DNA of 64,000 bases from Porodaedalea pini. Its lineage: Eukaryota; Basidiomycota; Agaricomycetes; Hymenochaetales; Hymenochaetaceae. The translations under genes were made by a program, and so were the position numbers. Shown piece after piece: positions 1-10,582 of this stretch; position 1 is the first letter of the stretch, and each line of letters opens with the position of its first letter. The stretch spans positions 248,001 through 312,000 of the forward strand of contig NBAY01000019.1 of the NCBI GenBank assembly GCA_002794775.1. The letters run 5' to 3'. A model generated the notes under the pieces. That model saw only the letters and a program-made list of their open reading frames with translations, did no database searches and had not been told where the DNA came from.

Positions 1-1855
1 AGACAGAAATGGGTGAAACGCGGACTCCGAGGCTTGAGGAACCGAAACAGGCACTGGAGCGGAGGTAGTAGGGAGCGCTTTATCCAGCTCTAGGTCCAGG
101 TCCAGGTTCCCGAGGATGGAGAACCCAGCTTCGAACAGAACATAATCAGAGATGGCTCGACAAGGAAAGAAACAAACGCACCATCCTCTGCGCGCGGAGC
201 GAACATATCCTTGAGCTTCATCATCTGGACTTTGGCTTGCGGTTGGGGCTCGGTCATGTCCTTCGCAGGCGTCTCATCAGGGCGAGTTTCTACTGACTCT
301 TCTTCATCAGGTCCACTTGCTCTTTTCGCCTTCACTTCTGGCTCCTTCCTCGGTATCTCGCGCGGAACATACTCAATCCCATCGTCCACGCCCTCGAGTG
401 TTACAGCCGTCGTCGCAGGTGGCTCTGCGTCCATCTCCAAGTCGCTGAGACTCTCCGCGCCACCCCAGTCTTCATCGTTGGCGTCTGGTCCATCGCCTTT
501 GCCTGTAGCCTCGAAGAGAGAGGTAAGAAATGTGAGGGAGCGAGCTGCTTCCTGGGCGAGGTCTGTCTCTGGTTGAAGTTTCGTCGAACGAGGTTCCTTG
601 CTTACAACAGGGGCGACGGATGGGATAGTGATGGGCGGTGTGGGTGACGGTATGGGAGAATATGATTGTGGATGTTGCACATCGGGTATGCTGACCGATG
701 CATTTGTTGCTCCTTCCGACTGAGCCTCGCGCGCCTCCTTCGTCTTCACAGCTCTTTCAGGCAGAACAATTCCACTCCCGCTCTCCAGCATCACCCCACT
801 CAAGTACGAACTCCCCCAGTCCTCTGGGTCAATCCGCCGTCTCCGTGCACGTACCAGAATCGCCTTCTTCTCTCTCCTCCTCTTCTCCTTATACGCCGCG
901 ATCTTTTGCGCACCAGAGACGATTGGTGCAGGGAGGGGTCGAAGGGGCCGCATGCGCATGGGACGCACAAGCCGACCGAGTGGAGTCGTACGCCAGCCTG
1001 AACGTAGGGAGGAGAGAGTGACGGGGGACATGTCAGATGCGTGGACGCCTTGGGTGCCGCGTGCGAGACGGCGGCGCTTCGTTGGGCGCGTATTATCGTC
1101 GACTGCTTCGTTTTCCTTTCTGATTCTATAGAATCGGTGAAAATGAGCGATGAGTTTTTAACAAAGCCAAGTTCAAGAGGAAAATGAAAGTCTTTGGTTG
1201 AAAGAAAGTTGCGTGTATTCGCCGTAGAATGTAATGGGTTCGTGCAACACTTTTGGCGACGACGACGACGCAACATTCTGCGCTCTAAACTCCCTTTCCT
1301 CACCGCACGTTCCAGTCCAAGAAGCAGCAATGTCATCATGTCGTGCCAGAACACAAAGTACCTTGCCACTAGACCGCAAGACTTGCATAGTGATTCTTCA
1401 GCCTCGTCGACAGCGTGACAATACCCGAAAGCAACTCGTTTCTCCCAGGTCTCTCTTTTAACCCCAACATGCCCCTTTCCCTTCCAAACTCAACAGAAAG
1501 ACGTCCCTCCAAATTAATCAAAGCAACTCACCGTTCTCTAAAATCGGGTTTTGCCTCTCCTATGCGTAATTTCGCGCCCTTCCATGTCGTCCCGCTCAGC
1601 AGATTCAGACCTTTCCTAGCGACCATAAGCATAGAAAAAATATTTTAGCTAGAGCGACTTACACTTTGCGAGCTGAAGTTTTGTCGTTTCGAGTGTCACG
1701 TACGCATAAGGCCTAGGTTGACCGAGGGCGTCGAGCTTGCCTAGTCCATCAAGAGTTTTGACGTTCCCGAACGTCGAGAAACGTGCTTTGAAGTCGGTAG
1801 AAGATATCTGAGGCGTGAGTCCAGAGACATGGAGTCGCTTTGTCTCGACTGCCAT
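1..1855 (-). CDS. NOP8/NOL8-like nucleolar RRM protein (3' part cut by window)
   Basis: Four exons fit in phase: 1855..1663, 1610..1532, 1125..182 and 128..<1. Exon 1 plus exon 2 encode an N-terminal RRM beginning MAVETKRLHVSGL and running through LNLLSGTTWKGAKLRIGEAK. After it comes a basic stretch (KRRRLARGTQGVHASDMSP), another Arg-rich segment, and then acidic Ser/Pro-rich low-complexity sequence. An N-terminal RRM followed by this long disordered region is the layout of fungal Nop8 / human NOL8, nucleolar 60S-ribosome biogenesis factors. The function is inferred from that resemblance. An in-frame ATG lies 14 codons upstream, but the start chosen sits directly before the RRM. Splice phases are 1, 2 and 1 and each joins the frame exactly. 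The protein continues beyond base 1. Confidence 0.72.
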
Positions 1856-2072
1856 GCTGTTTATCGTCGTTGAGAATGACCAGCAAAAAATCAACAAAAA
1901 TGAGAAGGAAACTACCTGTTCAGGGCCGGACTAATTCTGAGCTCTGAGCTACAAAATTTGTGACGGTCCGAAACGCGACCTCGCGGACTTCCGACGGCGA
2001 GCTCGATGCTCATTACATAGTCGGCTGCTATCTTTTCAGCCTCGACCAACACCACCACCATCGACGACGACG

Positions 2073-3665
2073 ATGTTGGCTGCACGTCGTCTAGCACAGT
2101 TTCGCGCGTGTCGCGCTCTCCAGGCGCGGGGCTTCAGGTCCAGCACGCGTGTTGCGCAAGAGCAGCTTCGGAAAACGAACCTGTATGACTTTCACGTTGA
2201 AAATGGTGCCAAAATGGTCCCGTTTGCGGGCTACTCGATGCCCTTGTCGTATGGCAGCGTCGGTGCAGGTGAGAATATTCAATTGAACCTTTTCCTTGGA
2301 GTCGTGTATGGCGAATCGACTCGACTTTAGCCGATGGCTAAAGAAGGCCTCAAAAGCCAGCGCGGTACTGTACTACAACCAATATAGTCTATGGTCTATT
2401 TTATGGTCCGGAGTTGTAGTTGCGCACGTAGGAGTAGGCGATGGTGCAGCTGTTCTACTTGTTTGCGCTAAACTGCTAAGCTTGACACAGACTATGAGAC
2501 GTAACTAACATACTGCAGTTTCCAGTCATCACCATGTCCGAAACTCGGTTGGTCTCTTCGATGTCGGACACATGGTCCAGTCCAAGTAAGTTTAGCTTCT
2601 CTCCTCTTTCTACTATAGCTCATAGTCGAATTGCAGCTTCCTCGGTGCAACCGCGACCGAATTCCTTGAATGGCTCACACCTTCCTCATTAGGCGCACTT
2701 TCGCCTTACTCCTCCACGCTCTCCGTTTTACTTAACAGCCACGGAGGCATCATCGATGATACTGTGATCACAAAACACGCGGCCGATGCGTTCTATGTTG
2801 TCACGAATGCCGGCCGACGAGAGCGCGATCTCGCATGGTTCCGCGAGCGCCTTGACGAATGGAATTCCGGAAGGGTAGCGAAGGAGAAGGGTACGGTGGA
2901 GATGGAAGTTCTCGAGAACTGGGGTCTGGTGGCGCTGCAAGGCCCAGAGGCAGCGGGCCTGCTGCAGGGACTCACTGCGTACGATCTACGCGCGCTGACT
3001 TTCGGCCGGTCTGCATTCGTGCCCCTTGAGGGCTTCAACGTGCATGTAGCTCGCGGCGGTTACACGGGCGAGGATGGCTTTGAAATCTCGATTCCTCCCT
3101 CCCAGACACTCGAGCTCACGAAGTTGCTCCTTCGGCCGCCCGTGCAACTCACGGGCCTCGGGGCGCGCGACAGCTTACGTCTTGAGGCGGGAATGTGTCT
3201 TTATGGGCATGACCTTGATGAGGATACGACGCCTGTCGAGGCTGGACTCTCGTGGGTTATTGGCAAGGACCGGAGGGATAAGGGCGAGTTCATTGGCGCA
3301 GAAGCGATGCGGAAACACCTCAAGGAGGGTCCGCCGCGGCGACGAATTGGACTTACTGTCGAGGGTGCTCCTGCGCGAGGTTCGTCCCTCCCACTTTCAT
3401 AAGCTGTTATCTCGCCTACTAAATCGATATGAACACAGAGGGAGCACCCATTCAGACTCCAGACGGTGCATCCCGCCTCGGGATCGTCACCTCGGGGATC
3501 CCGTCGCCTTCTCTCGGAAAGAACATCGCGATGGGCTATGTCTCGACGGGTCACCACAAGAAAGGCACAGAGCTCGCCGTGGAGGTGCGCGGGAAGCTGC
3601 GCAGGGCGGTTGTCACGCCGATGCCATTCATAAAGACGCGTTACTATAGAGGAGAGGAGAGCTGA
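2073..3665 (+). CDS. GCV1: Aminomethyltransferase, glycine cleavage T protein
   Basis: Exons 2073..2268, 2519..2585, 2637..3379 and 3439..3665 join in phase to 410 residues, a normal length for the T protein. Residues 1-26 are Arg/Ala-rich without acidic residues, as in a mitochondrial presequence. The body has the family landmarks: [22 protein letters not shown] near the N terminus, [10 protein letters not shown] after the first intron, the GGIIDD segment, [21 protein letters not shown], and a C-terminal barrel with GYVSTG. The enzyme transfers the aminomethyl carbon from the H protein to tetrahydrofolate in the mitochondrial matrix. It is divergent to the NOP8-like gene with about 215 bp between starts, so the promoter region is shared. 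Nothing looks broken. Confidence 0.93.
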
Positions 3666-4376
3666 GGGTGATGGATGGCAGATGAACGGTGTGAAAGTGG
3701 GGAATGAACTCTTGATGGATATGTTCTATGAATTCTTATGGCAATGGTTGGTGTATTTACTTTATGTCTGTTCCTTTAGGCGGGCTGATGTACCTTGCTA
3801 TTTGCAAAAGTATTTGTGCACACCTCAGAAGTACTCTATGGCTTCAAAACTTAATAAACTCTTCATTGATTCTTGTCAAATAAATTGCTGGGTGCATAAT
3901 TCACTTGCTTCTAAAGATCTGTGAACTTTGAGAGTGCGGTGAGGATAGTGAGCCTGCTCTGTGAAGAATAGGTGTTCAGACGGGCAAAAACCTTTTCCCA
4001 ATTTTCACTGAACTCAAATCTGAAGTTAAAGATATGAAACCTGTTGGAGAATGATCCATGTGATTTATCATGATTTTTTTTTAGCGACAACTGCGTATAG
4101 ATAGATTTCTTTTCTGTGTTGTTATAGCCGGTTTGGACTGTCGTGGCAGTCACTTTTGTCCGGCACACATGGGGTGCATTGAATGGTTGTGTTAAAGGAC
4201 TGTTCCACAAACACGGACATTACACCATATTTCTACTTGCCTTACAGGTCAATCAGCACTGTATTAATACTATGATATGAGTGTTACAATTGACTTTACA
4301 ATAATCAATGTATGTTCCTCTTATCATGACATAGTACTCACGAACATGAAGTACACATTCCAGCAAGCCAAAGAGC
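3666..4376. other. Intergenic, with a fragment of a dispersed repeat
   Basis: No gene is supported here. Around 4000-4060 the sequence (opposite-strand equivalents apart) resembles the arm of the palindromic repeat at 25.1 and 62.1 kb: ACTCAAATCTGAAG..., then GAAACCTGTTGGAGAATG. This suggests an old, diverged fragment of that family. The rest is AT-rich with only short unsupported frames. Confidence 0.4.
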
Positions 4377-6275
4377 TCATTGGACCTGAACCCACGACAA
4401 CTCCGACGCATCAGCAGCTGATGTGCTCGGAGGACCAGAGGCCATGTCTGAGCTTGCAAACGATATAACCCCTGACGCCGACGCCGACGTGGGCGGCACG
4501 GAGAGTGCACTCCACGCAGAGGCATCAAGCTCTGCATCATCGCTAATAGATTCAGCGGCTAGACTATCAGGCGCGCGATCGGCGCAGAGATAAGCGTTCG
4601 TCGGTTCGGAAGGCGATGATTGAATCCGGACACGCAGTTCGAGCAGCAGCTCGCCTGCGTGCAAGAGGCGCGCGTCATCGAATCTTGCTGCTGGCGGCTT
4701 TGCATTACCATGAGTGGCTGCTTTAGGGTGGATAGGCGGGAAGCATGGTGACAGCCGAACGACATCGAACGACTTGCGATGTGAAGTTTTGTCCGGGGAG
4801 CAGCAGGAAGTATCTAATATAGTCGGGAACGTGAAGACATGTTCCGGGGCCTCATCCTCGAGAAGTAAGCTAGCGGATGGCGGGGGTACGATACGGACTT
4901 CTGCGTGCACCATTGTCTCCGAGCGGGGACTATTGTCTGCATCAGAAGATAATCCAAAGTCTGGATCCGGCTTCGCGGGACTTCCTTGTCCATGAATCGC
5001 CAGTTCGAACTCATTGCGTCCCACCGCTAATGTCCAAGCGCGATGGGCGGCAAGAAATTCTACAAGCAGTACGCGGTGCGAAGCACTTGGGATTCGGTAC
5101 TCTGAATTCACATGGGATGTAGAAGTTGTTGAAACGGATGGTCTGGCCACCTCGCTCAACCGAGGCCGATTCTGCAATACTGGGAGCGTATAAGGGCGAT
5201 GTCGACGATTATCGTGATAATGCTCCCGGGAAGACGAGAGAGGCATGTTACTGTTGGATGCCATCGCTGGAGTTGCACGAGAAAGGGTATCTGGAGGTGG
5301 CGTGTCCAATACTGAATCACGAAGCAACGCGGGAAAGTGGGCAATTGAGATGAGGGCCGTAAAATCGACGTCTTCGCCATTGCATGATCGCGAGGATGAA
5401 GGGCGAGTGTGAAATGCGTTGATTTGTGAGTTTATGGGAGCTGGATTGTAAACTACCGATACCTTGAAGTCGCTAGCGCCTATAGCAGTAAAGGTCTGTT
5501 CAGTGTCGTGCAGGTCATTGTCTTTGACCGTGATGTGGGACCAGATGAATCGAAAAATGCGCTGGAATAGGGTATTCGTGTTATCTTCGTCTAAGGACAT
5601 AGAGTCGGAAGTGACAGAATCAAGTCGATGCAGGCATGCGTTGCGCACGATGGAGATGAGCTCATTATGTGAGTCCAGTATTTCGCCATCCAGTATATCG
5701 ACAGGCTCGTCCGACCGACCATCGGACCTGTGAGAAAGAGGTTTCCAGTGCTCAATTAAGAACTGGATTATCTCCATTCCGGAGCTGTAACTCCCCATAC
5801 CGACCGGACCCTCCCAAATCGGATCCCAGCGCTGAATCTCGTATTCCAAAGGAGTAAATCCATCCAAGGAGCGAAATCGCTCGCTTAGTATGAAGTCCAG
5901 ATCGCCTCTATGAAGATGGTAATCCCTGGCGAGCGAAGCACGAGTGTCCCGCAGGATATTCGCTCGTTCCGCAGGGGAGAATGATGGAGAACGGAGAACG
6001 GAGGATATTACAGCTTGGAGGGCGAAGATCGCATCAGCCTGGGATGCCGCATCTCGCAGACCAGCCTCCTCAGAGAAACCGTCAAGGTTGGACGAGCTCA
6101 CTAGGCATGCAGCATGACTGACAAACATGGGGTCTCGAGGATTTGATTGAAGCTCCGGGAGGTTACTGTGATCGAGGGTGTCTCCGGATTTGAAACCATA
6201 GAAACGGCAGACAGAGCACTTGGTTGGACCCGACGGCGACTTCGAGTCATTACGTGAAGAACGGGTAGGAGCCAT
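4377..6275 (-). CDS. Hypothetical protein, 632 aa, N-terminal Cys/His cluster
   Basis: Single open exon of 632 residues starting MAPTRSSRND; family not recognised. Residues about 18-60 carry CSVC and then a downstream HAAC, spaced so that a small zinc site is possible. The middle is helix-rich (repeated Leu/Ala, ERANILRDTRASLARDY), and the last 250 residues are Ser/Pro/Ala-rich and probably disordered. The 3' end is acidic and Ser-rich (ELSWVQVQ*). The 5' end and upstream flank of this gene are duplicated at 14171-14329, so it belongs to a locally duplicated family. An antisense or transposon-derived origin cannot be excluded, but the long intact frame and coding-like composition favour a real gene. 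Confidence 0.6.
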   Translation of the reverse strand: MAPTRSSRNDSKSPSGPTKCSVCRFYGFKSGDTLDHSNLPELQSNPRDPMFVSHAACLVSSSNLDGFSEEAGLRDAASQADAIFALQAVISSVLRSPSFSPAERANILRDTRASLARDYHLHRGDLDFILSERFRSLDGFTPLEYEIQRWDPIWEGPVGMGSYSSGMEIIQFLIEHWKPLSHRSDGRSDEPVDILDGEILDSHNELISIVRNACLHRLDSVTSDSMSLDEDNTNTLFQRIFRFIWSHITVKDNDLHDTEQTFTAIGASDFKVSVVYNPAPINSQINAFHTRPSSSRSCNGEDVDFTALISIAHFPALLRDSVLDTPPPDTLSRATPAMASNSNMPLSSSREHYHDNRRHRPYTLPVLQNRPRLSEVARPSVSTTSTSHVNSEYRIPSASHRVLLVEFLAAHRAWTLAVGRNEFELAIHGQGSPAKPDPDFGLSSDADNSPRSETMVHAEVRIVPPPSASLLLEDEAPEHVFTFPTILDTSCCSPDKTSHRKSFDVVRLSPCFPPIHPKAATHGNAKPPAARFDDARLLHAGELLLELRVRIQSSPSEPTNAYLCADRAPDSLAAESISDDAELDASAWSALSVPPTSASASGVISFASSDMASGPPSTSAADASELSWVQVQ

Positions 6276-6875
6276 AGTCTTCAGTGTAACAGAGGAAAGC
6301 TGCCGTCGTCGTCAAACGGAAACCTACCAAGTCATAGCGCAAGCAGTGAGTCACATGAAATTTCCCTAGCATCATGATGGAAAGATGTAGATGAGACTGG
6401 CACTTATATCCACGGTGTAGATTTGGTGAGAGTTCATGATCAAACAGTGAGACAGACAACACATCAGATGGGCAAATCGGCGATTTGTACTCGTGGGAAT
6501 TTCATATTAGTATACCCCTTTTTTCTAGTTCCGTATTTTTGAGGCGCCGCCCTATGTCAGGACATACATATGCATGTGGACTTCAGCGTAATTCTACTGT
6601 GAGGACTCTAAAGCAAGAAGAGGGAAGAATCCCAAGGGCGTAGCCCTTATGTTGACTAGGGATATGAAGAGATCAATGGCATGTTTCGGGAGGTAAATAA
6701 GACTATCGATCGTGAGTGTATGTAGACTTATGTGTTGCGCATGTGGAGATCTAGGGGATAGAGTGCTCTAAATCGCGAGCCGGAGAGGCCGATGTCTGGG
6801 GAATCGCGCAGAGTTGATCCGGCATAGGTGCTATGCTTCTGGACTATACCTTCTTTACCAGGCATTCTGCGGGCA
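6276..6875. other. Intergenic, upstream of the 632-aa gene
   Basis: No coding frame is supported. Bases 6276-6355 are the 5' flank shared with the duplicated fragment at 14239-14329. Bases 6344-6354 are the undisturbed counterpart of the site where the LINE at 14330 inserted. Confidence 0.5.
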
Positions 6876-7405
6876 CCATAGCCTCAAAAATATGAAGATG
6901 TATGTACCAATTTAATTGTGTGACTACGTAAACGACAAGCTACGATCGAGCTACCAGTTCTTATAGAATAATAGTAAGATGGTAGGAAACGCTTCATTAA
7001 TACTGGCGGCCCGGGATAAACCGTATCCGCAGAACCTCTATATGTGTAGCCAGAGTAGTACGGGTTATTCGTGAGTGCCACACGAAGTTCCTCGTCCGCC
7101 AAGAATGCGTAAACGAGCACGGTGGAAGTGGATGCTCAGGTTGAGGAACCTTGTCACTGCAGAACAAAGCTCTGGAGAGTGCACACTAAAGGAAAGCGCT
7201 GAAACATTTGCAAGATGACGGGCTCATTCTGCGCTTCTGCACATTTGATGGATGAAGGAGCGAGAGATTCATTTGTTTCTTGCAACGACTCAAAACATGA
7301 AGAAACCACAGATGATAATACCGTGGTTGAAAGTTAAAATATGACTGATAACTGCGTAGTTACTGCTAGCCGCGGCTGGTCGATCTTGGACAGTTTCAGC
7401 CCGTT
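6876..7405. repeat. Direct repeat copy 1 (about 530 bp, partner at 22987-23512)
   Basis: Reading the two stretches side by side shows long identical runs with a few indels. Examples are the segments around AACGAGCACGGTGGAAGTGG, GAACCTTGTCACTGCAG, GAAAGCGCTGAAACATTT and GCGGCTGGTCGATCTTGGAC. Neither copy has a convincing open frame. The second copy abuts the 3' flank of an acidic-tailed gene, so the repeat may be a duplicated gene flank rather than a transposon. Confidence 0.8.
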
Positions 7406-8010
7406 TGCGGCCTTAGATTTGAGAAACAGACGCGCGCGCAGCCGCCGCAGCGCGTCGCACTTACATACATGCAGCAGACTCGAACGTGGGAACTAACTAC
7501 TACTACTGGTCTTCCGTCGTTCTCCGCGTCGTCTCCTTTGTTTCAACTTGAATACTTGAGTAAGGGAGACGCAGACCTCTCGCGTACAACAATCCGTAAT
7601 CTGCTCACTCCATGCATCCCTATACCCCGCCGGTGACCTGACCCCCTACTCCAACACGTACCCTGATCGACTTGTCTTCTGCTCCCGTTGCTAAGTGTTC
7701 ATCGTCTGGGCTGAAGCAGACACTTCGGATGTACAGGTCGCCGATCGGGCTAGCAGTTTCGTCGTTCAGAACGTTAAGCAGCCGTACACGTCTTCATAAA
7801 TCACTGCACGCATTTTCTATATATGACTCGTGAGACAGGACCACTTTCTTTCGTGCAATCAGTCAGCAAACATAGTCATCATTTCTTCGTAATGCTCTTT
7901 ATTCACTACATCATACAAATGCAAACTTTCGAGTTATGCTATATTCACAAGACACTGACTCATCTTCACTTGATCTTTCCGCCCATGGCTCCCACAACCC
8001 CAATCATTGT
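7406..8010. other. Intergenic downstream of the lipase gene
   Basis: No feature is recognised. There is a short CpG-rich run (GCGCGCGCAGCCGCCGCAGCG) near 7430-7450 and otherwise mixed-composition DNA. Confidence 0.5.
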
Positions 8011-9988
8011 TCAAGAATCAGAAGGGCTGCTACGGGTTTCATCTTCTGTTTCCTCCGTGACATCCACTTCAATTACATCACCTATGTCCCCTATGAGATC
8101 CGAGATATCTAGTTCTTGAATCCATTGGACGTCCATCTTGGGCCCGGCACTCGAAGCATTGTAGAGGTTCGTGAAATAACTTTCGACAACTGTAATGATG
8201 AAGCCAAGCACCGGCCATAATACACCCTTCAGTAGACCGCGGTATCAGGAAAAGATAGAACTTACAGTGGCCTTTAATTTCCAAAGGGTTGAATCCAAAT
8301 GGCTTTGTTCCAATCTCACTATCGAGCGCAGTTGGCGGGTTCTTGCCATTGAGTCTGTATCCATTGTCGATGTGATTCCATACTGAGCCAAATAGAATAG
8401 GAGGAACAATAGGTGGAGCGTGTGCCACTGGCTCATGCTCATTCACTACACGCCATGACTTGCCAGCGTTGTTGTCCAGAGCGACCTTGTACCTGCGTGC
8501 CCAGTCAACTTTATCCGAGGGTCCGCCAACTCGGGGACACCCGAACGTATAGAGGTCGCGTAGAACAAACTTGCGCTTCTTGAGCTCTGCAAAGAACTGC
8601 ACGAATTCGGTATCCATATCATCGCCCAGTCTCGTGGGATCGTCGTTGTAGAGGCGCATGAGCTCGGCGTATAAAAGCGTTGCATAAGCAGCTCCGAGGG
8701 AATGACCCTGAGTTAGCCAGGTCAGCCATTCATGATTACACAAAGCGTACAGTAGCATGGAGGTAAATTGTGAATTCACTAGGGACTTCGTACGACTTCA
8801 AGAACGTATCTATCATAAACTTGATATAATCTGTTCTTTGCATTCAGTGTGTCAACTGAATGAAAAATGGCTGAGACGTACCAAGTGGGGCCGATTCAAT
8901 GTGAGGAAACTTGTTGAACATCGTGTAATAGAATCCTGAGTGGATCGAAGATCCCCAGAGAATGTTGCCCTTGGCGGTTGTCATTGCAAAGTACAGGTCC
9001 TTAAGAACCTCCTTCCAGCTTCTAACGTTTGTTCCCTATCCAGTTTTGAATCAACGTGAAGAAAAGTAAGAAGGAAAGACTGAAAGTGCTTGCCTTGAAT
9101 GCGAGACCTAAGAATGGCTTGCTTGTGTCCTTGGAGTAAAAGACACCGCAGTAAGGGCCATTTAAGAATGGATGCCCTTCGGGTGAGTACTACCAAAATC
9201 ATCATTGCTCAGAAAATCGTGCATATCCCAGACTCAAGTAAACAGCACCTTCAAAAGATCTAGATCCTTTTTTAAGTGTGTGGGTTCTTACGAATGCAAG
9301 ACATTAAGCTTACCACAAACAACTTCAAAGCCAAGGCCCCAAAGTGCTGCCTGTACTACAATCAGTCTCAGTCTGTCAATTATGGAGGCATGGCAAACAT
9401 ACAATCTCCTTGATATCGGCCTCCGAGTCTTTGAGAAGCTGCAGAGCGTGAAGATCTGCTTCTTTGGTCTGCTTGCGAGCTTCGGACATGGCCTGAACAA
9501 CTTTTTCGGTATCCCTGCATTCAAAAGCAAAAACATGAGCAGAAAAATCCTTCCAAAAAAACGTATTCGCACCTGAGATAGACGGCTGCACTTTCCAGCA
9601 AGGTGAAGATCCCAATGTCCCAAGGGATGGTACTCCTATGGAGGAGGTAGACACAAAACACATGCATTTTATATTTTGAGACTTACGGACTAACGGCCTC
9701 TAAAAGACAGAAATGAAACCCATTAGCTCAATAATGTGGAGAGTAGAGTGATATACACTAACGCTTTGAAACAGCACTTTCAATCTGTGCTCTTGCACAC
9801 TTCGACCATTGTACAAGCTGATCTTTTGGCGACGGAGCACGAGGAGGCGTGGGCCAGGGGGGACCTGGGATATGATATTCTGGGTCTACAGAGACGCCAC
9901 GAAGCTGCTCCAGATGATGTTTCCGCAATGAAAGCTCAAAGGTCTCGTCTGGTGGTAAATTCGGGGGAGGTGGACTTGGAGTATACAT
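8011..9988 (-). CDS. Class 3 lipase, 11 exons, about 470 aa
   Basis: Exons in transcript order are 9988..9763, 9699..9687, 9635..9573, 9514..9403, 9350..9314, 9259..9249, 9189..9094, 9035..8882, 8830..8751, 8707..8266 and 8189..8011. All phases agree and give 470 residues. Key segments are SPSTIPWDIGIFTLLESAAV, a Lys/Glu-rich helix (RKQTKEADLHALQLL), GPYCGVFYS, AFKGTN, then the nucleophile elbow HATGHSLGAA split by a 43-nt intron exactly before GHSLG, and LYTFGCPRVGG. The C terminus is acidic. No signal peptide is visible, so an intracellular lipid ester hydrolase is likely. Two micro-exons (13 and 11 nt) and one intron with a GC donor (after 9094) are unusual. The 11-nt exon is the least certain element; without it the frame breaks. 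Confidence 0.82.
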
Positions 9989-10048
9989 GATGGGGCTGTC
10001 GATTTGAGATTGATGCAAGTGGATGACTTGAAGACAGTAGCCACTGCC

Positions 10049-10058
10049 TTTATAAAGA
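10049..10058 (-). promoter_or_regulatory. TATA-like box of the lipase gene
   Basis: On the minus strand CTTTATAAAG lies about 60 nt upstream of the lipase ATG (9988), a normal position for a fungal TATA element. Confidence 0.45.
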
Positions 10059-10580
10059 GGGTAATGTACAATCGATGTCGGAAACAAGCGAAGACAAGCT
10101 GAGTATTTTATTTCCCTTTCGATGGCCATCCAATCACGCTAGCGTTGGCTATCGTATATGTGCAGCCAGCGCATGTCTGCATGAATGGAATACATTGATT
10201 GCGTCGGAAGGCTGCACCGACTATTAAAAGGTTAATTCAATCGGTCGGGAGCATATGCTTGCATGAAGGATAGCATACCGCCTTTTCTATTCGCACTTCT
10301 CCATTGCCTGTTTAATGACAGCGACGACAGCTCAAAGCTTGGAGCAAGGAATCAAATAAGAAGAAACCCCGAAATATTTCCATGCATGATTCCTCGCGAC
10401 ACTTGCGTCCCTCTGTCAGTTTCGATACGTGTTCGGAGTTGAGAATCAATTGGAGGACCAGATCCCAGAATAGCGCAAGAAGATGCCTCGAGCCCTAAGA
10501 GAAGCGGGATGGGCCCGGAGAGTGAAATATCCGAGCGGAAATACCAGGCTAATCCAAGGATCCGTCAAGGAAGGGAAAAC
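10059..10580. other. Intergenic between lipase promoter and pogo element
   Basis: No gene, RNA or repeat is recognised in this stretch. Confidence 0.4.
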
Positions 10581-10582
10581 TA

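Noticed and set aside
3074..3649. Long alternative frame inside the glycine-cleavage gene
   Set aside because: A shadow of the coding frame, caused by high GC in that exon; the T-protein frame explains the region fully.
6276..8010. Small frames (for example 6884-7120) as genes
   Set aside because: They fall in a repeated segment whose second copy does not keep the frame.
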